NCBI GenBank assembly: GCA_018239705.1
Contig: JAFEGS010000645.1
Location: 1-5,847 of the forward strand
Length of the DNA: 5,847 nucleotides
Direction: 5' to 3'
Source of the DNA: Verrucomicrobiota bacterium
GTDB lineage: Bacteria > Chlamydiota > Chlamydiia > Chlamydiales > FEN-1388
In this document: positions 1 through 4,574 of the stretch, in pieces
Position numbering within the stretch: position 1 is the stretch's first letter
How the letters are laid out: every line of letters starts with the position of its first letter
Program-made: the position numbers and the translations under genes
Notes under the pieces: model-generated
The model's database searches: none
What the model was told of the DNA's origin: nothing
What the model saw: only the letters and a program-made list of their open reading frames with translations

Positions 1-1
1 G

Positions 2-517
2 CGAGTCGAAGAGGTCGATGTTTCGCAAAATGGTGAAGCTCTAAAAAAAACTATTAACGCCTGGCATAACATAGCCAAGCAGCGCTATGAAGCAATCGGT
101 ATTATCGACTGGGAAGATAAAGAAAAGATTATCCCTGCCCAAACCTCTATTCGTATTATCGCTGAGATGAAGAAACGCCTCAATACCCTTGGCGACAGCT
201 CCATCTATGCTGTCTATGATTCTTCAGATACTATTCAAGCGATCGCGATCGCAAAAGTAAAGCCCGAAAAAGCAGAGCTTGAATGTCTTGCCACGCACCC
301 GAAAAACGTCGCTCTTTTCAAGGGAGAAAAGAGCCGCACTGAGGGAGATCGTGCACTGCTTACCCGTATCGTAGGCGATGTCAAGAAGACAAGTAAGGAG
401 GCACTTGGCCTGTACGCTGAGCCCTCTACAGTCAATTTTTATACCGATTTTGGCTTTAGGGTCTGCGAAGATGTGGCTAAAAAGCGCACCATGCCCTACC
501 TTACGCTTGGGCGTAAA
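2..517 (+). repeat. GNAT module copy 1 (degenerate acetyl-CoA loop)
   Basis: This 172-codon stretch aligns without gaps to 581-1096. By hand count about 83 of 172 residues are identical, clustered around ELECLATHPKN, GLYAEP and DVAKK.TMP. The positions matching R-x-x-G-x-G in copy 2 read SRTEGD here (332-349), so the arginine and both glycines are gone. This copy is probably structural or regulatory and not catalytic, which is an inference from the motif loss. Confidence 0.8.
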
Positions 518-1120
518 AGCGTCCCGAAGCCTGTACCTCAAGAGGAGGCCTCTTCGAGCAGTGACGCAGCCTCTTCTATACGAGTTGAAAAGGTCACTTC
601 TCGACAAACTACTGCACTTGTAAAAAAAATTGCTTCCAGCTGGTATACCCTTGCACAGAAGCGCTATGAAGCAGTTTTCAGTACTGATTGGAAGAATATA
701 GAAAGGCTGACCCTTGCCGACACCTCTAAGCGAGTAATCTATGAAATAGCGAAGCAATTCAAAAATATAGGTGATAGGAGCATATACGTAGCCTATGATG
801 AAAAAAATTCAATCCAAGGGTTAGCACTTGCAAAAATAGCACCGGAAGATTCAGAGCTTGAATGCCTTGCTACGCACCCAAAAAACATCCCTCTTTTTGA
901 GAGAGAAGAGCGCTGTAGAGGCGTAGGTATTGCACTTCTTGCCCAGGTTGTGCGCGATGCCTTTGCGAGGAGCACAAAGGCAGTTGGTCTGTACGCTGAG
1001 CCTACGGCAGTAAGCTTCTATACCAAGTATGGCTTTACTGTTCAGAGTGACGTAGCTAAGAAGGGCACCATGCCCTTCCTCACGCTCGAGCACAAAGATA
1101 GAAAAAAGCTACTCTCCTAG
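2..1120 (+). CDS. Tandem GNAT-family N-acetyltransferase, 5' end outside the window
   Basis: The reading frame is open from the left edge (first full codon at base 2) to the TAG at 1118-1120, giving 372 visible residues. The ATG at 167 is internal: the codons before it align with the second copy, so it is not the start. The visible protein is two GNAT modules (residues 1-172 and 194-366) joined by a Pro/Ser-rich linker holding PKPVPQEEASSSS. Both share ELECLATHPKN (strand beta4 region) and GLYAEP..V.FYT..GF (the motif B region of GNAT folds). Only module 2 has the R-x-x-G-x-G acetyl-CoA loop (RCRGVG, 911-928). The family moves an acetyl group from acetyl-CoA to an amine; the substrate here is unknown. 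The protein is probably cytosolic, with no membrane segment in the visible part. More modules may lie upstream. The fold call is strong; activity and substrate are not known. Confidence 0.85.
   Translation, partial: RVEEVDVSQNGEALKKTINAWHNIAKQRYEAIGIIDWEDKEKIIPAQTSIRIIAEMKKRLNTLGDSSIYAVYDSSDTIQAIAIAKVKPEKAELECLATHPKNVALFKGEKSRTEGDRALLTRIVGDVKKTSKEALGLYAEPSTVNFYTDFGFRVCEDVAKKRTMPYLTLGRKSVPKPVPQEEASSSSDAASSIRVEKVTSRQTTALVKKIASSWYTLAQKRYEAVFSTDWKNIERLTLADTSKRVIYEIAKQFKNIGDRSIYVAYDEKNSIQGLALAKIAPEDSELECLATHPKNIPLFEREERCRGVGIALLAQVVRDAFARSTKAVGLYAEPTAVSFYTKYGFTVQSDVAKKGTMPFLTLEHKDRKKLLS
581..1096 (+). repeat. GNAT module copy 2 (intact acetyl-CoA loop)
   Basis: This is the second copy of the 172-codon module, offset by exactly 579 bp (193 codons) from copy 1. 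It keeps RCRGVG at 911-928, the expected phosphate-binding turn of GNAT enzymes, followed by helix residues IALLAQVV. It also keeps the FYTKYGF motif with a Tyr near the usual catalytic or CoA-contact position. This is probably the working domain. Confidence 0.8.
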
Positions 1121-3190
1121 GTGTTTGAAAAAGGCCTCCTGCTCCGGCTGTCGTCCTAAAAAGGCCACCAGGAGTTCCATTGGGTCTTTACTTCCGCCTT
1201 TACTGAGCACAGTGTCGACATATCTTTTGCCAATCTCACGGCTCATGCCCTGTTCCTTAATGGTGTTGAAGAGGTCGAGCCCATAGACTCGAGACCACAT
1301 ATAGCCATAGTATCGGGCTCCGTAGTCGGTGAGGTGTCCAAATGAGGCATAGAGGTGCGACTCATCATCATAGGCTATTTGAGGGCAGATGCGCGTAGTG
1401 AGATCGCGCAGGATTGCATCTACATCCTTTTCAGCGCCTTCGCCGTAATAGCGCAAAGAGATGAACGAAAAGAGGGCCTGACGCTGCAAGAATGAGCCGA
1501 TATCGATGTATCGAGCAGAGAGTATAGCATCGATGAGCTCGTCCGGAAGTGGTGCTCCTGTAACGTAGTGGGAGCTGATTCGCTGTAAGACATTCTTTTC
1601 CCAGAGCCACTCTTCAAGCATTTGTGAGGGCATTTCAACAAAATCGGTTTTTACACGAGTGCCGGCAAAGCAGGCGGTCTCTGTCCTGCCAAGCAGGGCG
1701 TGCATGGCATGGCCAAACTCGTGGAAGAAGGTCTGCACATCGCCACGCTGTAATAGGGCCGGCTTATTTGCTGTCGATTTTGGAAAATTGGCTATCACGA
1801 GCGATACGGCGCAGGAATTTGCCGTGGCAGGTACAAAACTCAAGTTGCAGGCGTGCGTAAACTTATTTGGGCGCGGGTGTAAATCCAGGAGGAGGTAGCC
1901 CAGAAGCCTGTTATTTGAGGCATCATAGGCTTCAATAAACTTCACATCTTCATGCCAGAGAGAGGGGGCAGGCTTGACCTGGAAAGAGAGCCCAAGGAAC
2001 TCCTCATAAATCCCAAGCAGGCTCTGTAGGGTCTGATCCATCGGAAAGTACTCCGAAATGACCCGCTCGTCGATAGAAAAGTGCTTCTGTTTGTACTGTG
2101 TGCGAAGATAGCCCACATCCCACGACTTTATTTTGCCGTCAGCTGTCAGCTGCACCGATTCGGGAAGATCACTTACCAGCTGTTTATACTCAAGGTCAGC
2201 CTTTACGGAAGAGCGCCTCACAAGCTCGTCTAAGAACTCTTCAACCTTTTGCGGGTGCCTGCACATCTGGTCGTCGAGGTTCAAATGGGCATAGCTTTCA
2301 AACCCGAGGAGCTTCGCCAGCTCGTCGCGTTTAGCGATTATTTCTTTTAATATACCTTCGTTGACGGGATAGCCGCAGTTTAAAAAGGCGCGGCTTAATG
2401 CTTTGCGCGTCTCTTCGACTGAGCAGTGCATCATCACGCCAAAATAGGTAGGGTAGTCGGTGGTTAAAATATAGCTCCCATCTTCTGTTTGCGTAAGGGA
2501 AGCTATAAAGTCATCCTCAAGGCCGGCAAGTTCCTCTTTGGCTACCTGTACGCTTTTTGTCTCTTTCGCTATGTTGATGCCAAAGGCAGTGGTGAGGTCG
2601 GCAAGCTCTTTTTTACGTACGGAGATCTTTGCGCGCGTCTCTTCAGGCAGGTCCAGACCGCTACGCTTAAAATCGGCTACTGTTTCGCTGACGAAGTAGC
2701 GCTGCTCGGCGGATAAGGGTTCTTTTGACTCTGCAGCGTAGCTCTTAATTGCGGAAAAGAGCTGTGTGTTGTTACTGATCTCGTCGATAGCAAAGGCATC
2801 GAGCCTGGTGCTTGCCTGGCGCGCAGCTTCGCGCATCTCATCTGAGGGGTATACAAAGCTGACTATCTCAAGATTTGCTCGGAATATGGAGAAGGGGGAA
2901 AAGGCGCAGAGCCGGTCAAATTCTACCATCGTATTCTGGTAGGTGCGCGCCGAGTCGGGAATTTTGGTGATCAAGGATATGCGGCTACGTGCATCTGCCA
3001 GCACCTCATCTGTGCGCTTATGGATCTCGTCAGCTGTTCGAGGCAGTAGCAGTGAAAGGTCTTGTGGTGCCTGCAAGAGGCCGCTCTTGACTAGGTGAAT
3101 GTTTGGCTTCTGCGGCTGGGTGCTTATGTAGGAGAGACTTAGGAGGCCTAATGCTGGTATGGCTACTGCGAGGTACTTGTAGGTGTTCAT
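1109..3190 (-). CDS. M3A-family zinc oligopeptidase (thimet oligopeptidase/OpdA-like), probably exported
   Basis: This 693-residue protein is close to the usual ~680 residues of thimet oligopeptidase and OpdA. The zinc site is HEFGH at residues 490-494 (two His ligands and the catalytic Glu491). The third ligand is Glu519 in TDFVEMPSQMLE, 29 residues after the first His as in thimet oligopeptidase. The C-terminal substrate-binding segment FGHLTDYGARYYGYMW (617-632) carries His619 and Tyr623, Tyr627 and Tyr630. The family cuts short peptides, usually under about 20 residues, in late protein turnover. The N-terminus has Lys5 and then a hydrophobic run LAVAIPALGLLSLSYI (about 7-22), a likely Sec signal or membrane anchor. 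There is no lipobox Cys and no clear cleavage site. The start at 3190 is chosen over an in-frame ATG at 3265 because AAGGAA lies just upstream (3194-3199) and the extra 25 codons run into the promoter and the low-complexity array. The gene stands alone on this strand and meets the GNAT gene tail to tail. Confidence 0.93.
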   Translation of the reverse strand: MNTYKYLAVAIPALGLLSLSYISTQPQKPNIHLVKSGLLQAPQDLSLLLPRTADEIHKRTDEVLADARSRISLITKIPDSARTYQNTMVEFDRLCAFSPFSIFRANLEIVSFVYPSDEMREAARQASTRLDAFAIDEISNNTQLFSAIKSYAAESKEPLSAEQRYFVSETVADFKRSGLDLPEETRAKISVRKKELADLTTAFGINIAKETKSVQVAKEELAGLEDDFIASLTQTEDGSYILTTDYPTYFGVMMHCSVEETRKALSRAFLNCGYPVNEGILKEIIAKRDELAKLLGFESYAHLNLDDQMCRHPQKVEEFLDELVRRSSVKADLEYKQLVSDLPESVQLTADGKIKSWDVGYLRTQYKQKHFSIDERVISEYFPMDQTLQSLLGIYEEFLGLSFQVKPAPSLWHEDVKFIEAYDASNNRLLGYLLLDLHPRPNKFTHACNLSFVPATANSCAVSLVIANFPKSTANKPALLQRGDVQTFFHEFGHAMHALLGRTETACFAGTRVKTDFVEMPSQMLEEWLWEKNVLQRISSHYVTGAPLPDELIDAILSARYIDIGSFLQRQALFSFISLRYYGEGAEKDVDAILRDLTTRICPQIAYDDESHLYASFGHLTDYGARYYGYMWSRVYGLDLFNTIKEQGMSREIGKRYVDTVLSKGGSKDPMELLVAFLGRQPEQEAFFKHLGE

Positions 3191-3193
3191 GGT

Positions 3194-3199
3194 TTCCTT
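3194..3199 (-). promoter_or_regulatory. Shine-Dalgarno site fixing the peptidase start
   Basis: On the minus strand AAGGAA sits 3 nt before the ATG at 3190-3188, within the longer run AAAAGGAAACC. It supports the MNTYKYL start, which also places the hydrophobic segment at the N-terminus as expected for an export signal. The spacing is rather short, and the overlapping AAAAGGA (3195-3201) could serve equally well. Confidence 0.65.
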
Positions 3200-3212
3200 T
3201 TGATGATTTGAG

Positions 3213-3218
3213 ATTGTA
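3213..3218 (-). promoter_or_regulatory. Candidate -10 element for the peptidase gene
   Basis: The minus strand reads TACAAT, 5 of 6 to the sigma70 -10 consensus. It predicts a transcript start near 3206 and a short leader of about 16 nt. The -35 is weak: TCTTTA lies at 17-bp spacing (3236-3241), inside the left flanking direct repeat. The A/T-tract array directly upstream could act like an UP element; that is speculation. Confidence 0.4.
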
Positions 3219-3230
3219 GTATTGTCGTAA

Positions 3231-3242
3231 GCAACTAAAGAC
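3231..3242 (+). repeat. Left flanking direct repeat of the array
   Basis: GCAACTAAAGAC here matches GCAATAAAGAC at 3485-3495 in the same orientation with a single 1-nt gap. The two copies bracket the 9-bp unit array. They could be a diverged target-site duplication of an inserted element. They could also be chance, because AAAGAC resembles the array's own units. Confidence 0.45.
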
Positions 3243-3263
3243 GCAAGAGCAAAAAAACGACAC

Positions 3264-3313
3264 AAACGACAAACGACACAAAAGACGAAAAGGACGAAAA
3301 CGACTTAAACGAC
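3264..3313 (+). repeat. Left arm of a 50-bp perfect inverted repeat
   Basis: These 50 bases are the exact reverse complement of 3412-3461, checked base by base, with the match ending at 3263/3462 and 3314/3411. The arms are separated by 98 bp. Either strand could fold into a 50-bp stem as RNA or single-stranded DNA, and the duplex could extrude a cruciform. The arm copies even the irregular 7-bp unit, so it reflects an inverted duplication and not independent unit growth. Confidence 0.95.
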
Positions 3314-3317
3314 AAAC

Positions 3318-3332
3318 AACGACCAAAACGAC
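3318..3332 (+). repeat. Inner inverted repeat, left arm (15 bp)
   Basis: AACGACCAAAACGAC is the exact reverse complement of 3385-3399. It nests inside the 50-bp stem with an asymmetric internal loop (4 nt on the left, 12 nt on the right), extending the possible hairpin toward its apex. Confidence 0.85.
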
Positions 3333-3368
3333 AAAAAGGACTTTAACGACAAAAAGGACTTTAACGAC
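3333..3368 (+). repeat. Perfect 18-bp tandem duplication inside the array
   Basis: AAAAAGGACTTTAACGAC occurs twice head to tail (3333-3350 and 3351-3368). Each copy is two 9-bp units, so the array has a higher-order 18-bp repeat, the pattern expected from slippage or unequal exchange. It lies in the apical region and has no counterpart in the right half. Confidence 0.95.
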
Positions 3369-3384
3369 AACGACCACAAGGACA

Positions 3385-3399
3385 GTCGTTTTGGTCGTT
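3385..3399 (-). repeat. Inner inverted repeat, right arm (15 bp)
   Basis: GTCGTTTTGGTCGTT pairs exactly with 3318-3332. It opens the inverted half of the array, right after the orientation switch at 3384. Confidence 0.85.
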
Positions 3400-3411
3400 T
3401 TCGTCCTTAGC

Positions 3412-3461
3412 GTCGTTTAAGTCGTTTTCGTCCTTTTCGTCTTTTGTGTCGTTTGTCGTTT
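3412..3461 (-). repeat. Right arm of the 50-bp perfect inverted repeat
   Basis: This is the exact reverse complement of 3264-3313. It consists of GTC-initiated 9-bp units plus one 7-bp unit (3448-3454) that mirrors the 7-bp unit at 3271-3277 of the left arm. Confidence 0.95.
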
Positions 3462-3482
3462 TGGTCCTTTGTCATTTATCCT

Positions 3483-3510
3483 TTGCAATAAAGACTTAAG
3501 GTTTTACAAT
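3483..3510 (+). promoter_or_regulatory. Candidate sigma70-type promoter for the methyltransferase gene
   Basis: TTGCAA (3483-3488, 4 of 6 to the -35 consensus) is followed after 16 bp by TACAAT (3505-3510, 5 of 6 to the -10). Transcription would begin near 3517, giving a leader of about 35 nt. The promoter starts just outside the array, so the array would not be in the mRNA. The -10 is the same hexamer as the one proposed for the divergent peptidase gene. Confidence 0.5.
3485..3495 (+). repeat. Right flanking direct repeat of the array
   Basis: GCAATAAAGAC matches the left flank at 3231-3242 apart from one missing C. It overlaps the candidate -35 and spacer of the methyltransferase promoter. 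Confidence 0.45.
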
Positions 3511-3514
3511 AACT

Positions 3515-3530
3515 TTTACACCTTTACACC
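3515..3530 (+). repeat. 8-bp tandem repeat TTTACACC x2 in the leader
   Basis: TTTACACC is repeated exactly twice, directly downstream of the candidate -10 and around the predicted transcript start. It could be an operator or just a slippage product in pyrimidine-rich DNA. No known regulator motif is recognised. Confidence 0.5.
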
Positions 3531-3551
3531 TTTTTTCCGAGGGGCTGTTTT

Positions 3552-4523
3552 ATGAATGGAAAAAATCACGTTTATGCTCATCTCGCTGGCACGGGCGGGC
3601 AGGCGAGCTGTGAGATAGCAGGTGGACATATACAAAAGCAGGGCTGGCTGCCGCTTGCCTCTTTCATAAGCCTTTTTGTTGGCATTATCGCCTTCCTCCT
3701 CATCTCAAGCGTTACCTCTAAAGATTTTCATTCAAAAAATGAGGTAAAAAAGTACACCCTCTACTCTAAGCTGCAGTGGGACTGGGCGCTAAGCTCCTTA
3801 GAGTCGTACCATTTCAATGGCAACGAATCGGTGCTCGACCTTGGCTGCGGCGAGGGCAAAATTACCGCAGAACTTGCAAGGCGCGTTCCTGCCGGCCGCG
3901 TCATCGGGCTCGATATCTCGCCCGCCATGATCAACTTTGCATCGAGCCGCTACCCGCGCTCTGAATACCGCAACCTGCTCTTTATGCAGGCCGACGCCAC
4001 GAAAAACCCCTTTAATGAGCAGTTCGATTTAATCGTCTCTTCGTGCGCGCTGCACTTTATTGAAGATCAAAAGACGGTAGTAGCCGGCATTAAGCAGGCG
4101 CTATCGCTTGGGGGAAGGGCGCTACTCGTCATGCCGGAGGCCTATCCCTATAACCTCTCTCCGGTATCGGAGCGGCTTGCCCAGAGTGAGCGGTGGCAGC
4201 CCTATTTTGAACAGCTCAATGTGCCTCTGCGCTACTACAAATCAGCGTATGAATATGAACAGATCGTGAAAGAGGCAGGTTTTAAAGTTTTATCGATCAA
4301 AAGCATACCGATTGATGACCAGTTCAAAAATCGCGACACGCTTGTGGAATGGATACTGACCATATCGAGCTTTGCCAAAGCACTGCCGCAAGAGCTACAG
4401 CGCCAGTTTGCCGAAGAGGCAGCCGACGGGATGCTCACAGAATGCCCGCCGCCATGCGTTGATGGAACTGTCATACTGCGCTCTCCAAAGCTTGAAGTGT
4501 GGGTGATGAAAAATGAGCCTTGA
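3552..4523 (+). CDS. Membrane-anchored class I SAM-dependent methyltransferase (Tam/BioC-like)
   Basis: This 323-residue protein begins at an ATG with GAGGGG (3539-3544) 7 nt upstream; no in-frame alternative start between the membrane segment and the catalytic domain is apparent. Residues 31-54 form one strongly hydrophobic segment (LASFISLFVGIIAFLLISSV), followed by a Lys-rich stretch (KNEVKK). The catalytic Rossmann fold starts near residue 65. Motif I is VLDLGCGEG (94-102), which binds SAM; GLD (119-121) supplies the acidic residue for the SAM ribose; QADA (146-149) and FDLIVSSCALH (158-168) match motifs II to III and IV. The C-terminal part (NRDTLVEWI, LPQELQRQFAEE, DGTVILRSPKLEVWV) recalls trans-aconitate methyltransferase and BioC-type enzymes. 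The substrate is unknown. Lysines after the membrane segment suggest the catalytic domain faces the cytosol, where SAM is. A membrane anchor is unusual for this soluble family and suggests a lipid-like or membrane-bound substrate (inference). Confidence 0.88.
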   Translation: MNGKNHVYAHLAGTGGQASCEIAGGHIQKQGWLPLASFISLFVGIIAFLLISSVTSKDFHSKNEVKKYTLYSKLQWDWALSSLESYHFNGNESVLDLGCGEGKITAELARRVPAGRVIGLDISPAMINFASSRYPRSEYRNLLFMQADATKNPFNEQFDLIVSSCALHFIEDQKTVVAGIKQALSLGGRALLVMPEAYPYNLSPVSERLAQSERWQPYFEQLNVPLRYYKSAYEYEQIVKEAGFKVLSIKSIPIDDQFKNRDTLVEWILTISSFAKALPQELQRQFAEEAADGMLTECPPPCVDGTVILRSPKLEVWVMKNEP

Positions 4524-4548
4524 CATAATGGGGCAAAAATAACATACT
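4520..4548 (+). promoter_or_regulatory. Strong candidate sigma70 promoter for the 335-residue protein gene
   Basis: A perfect -35 TTGACA (4520-4525) is followed by a 17-bp spacer and CATACT (4543-4548, 4 of 6 to the -10). The -35 overlaps the TGA stop codon of the methyltransferase (4521-4523). Transcription would start near 4555, about 20 nt before the ATG. No intrinsic terminator is seen in the 51-bp gap, so readthrough from the upstream gene is also possible. Confidence 0.65.
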
Positions 4549-4574
4549 AGTTTTTTTAATTTTAGAGGTATTAT

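Larger units (their letters stand above)
3253..3479. repeat. Mirrored array of degenerate 9-bp units between divergent genes
   Basis: From 3253 to 3383 the plus strand is 15 consecutive units, mostly exactly 9 bp, each ending in GAC: for example AAAAACGAC, GAAAAGGAC, TTAAACGAC, CAAAACGAC, AAAAAGGAC, TTTAACGAC. Four units deviate in length (7, 10 and 6 bp among them, at 3271, 3314 and 3369) or sequence. From 3385 the orientation flips and about ten to eleven units read GTCGTTTTN or GTCCTTTTN, fading out at GTCATTTAT (3471-3479). The left half is nearly free of T except in TTTAAC and TTAAAC units, and the right half is nearly free of A. No convincing gene lies in it: the frames through it give only Val/Leu/Phe or Lys/Asp low-complexity peptides. 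I recognise no CRISPR (no unique spacers), REP or known iteron family. With the flanks it makes up most of the 361-bp divergent gap. Confidence 0.9.

Noticed and set aside
239..252. Two overlapping GCGATCGC palindromes, like the cyanobacterial HIP1 octamer
   Set aside because: They encode the conserved AIAIAK strand of the GNAT module and I saw no other copies. Nothing else in the window suggests a cyanobacterium.
224..757. Minus-strand 177-codon reading frame opposite the GNAT gene
   Set aside because: The plus frame is a clear duplicated GNAT protein. The antisense frame has no domain or ribosome site and spans the module boundary.
3191..3265. 25-codon N-terminal extension of the peptidase (ATG at 3265)
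   Set aside because: The extension covers the candidate -10, has no ribosome site, runs into the repeat array and would bury the export segment. The start at 3190 has AAGGAA just upstream.
3030..3377. Minus-strand reading frame of 115 codons starting in Val/Leu/Phe repeats
   Set aside because: The N-terminal part is a direct translation of the 9-bp repeat array and the rest is out of frame with the well-supported peptidase gene. No ribosome site or known domain is seen.
3264..3461. Bidirectional intrinsic terminator
   Set aside because: It lies between divergent gene starts, not ends. The stem is too long, has a 98-bp loop, and has no GC-rich stem followed by a T-run in the usual form.
3253..3479. 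CRISPR array
   Set aside because: The units are only 9 bp, contiguous, and flip orientation. There are no repeat-spacer alternations and no cas genes.
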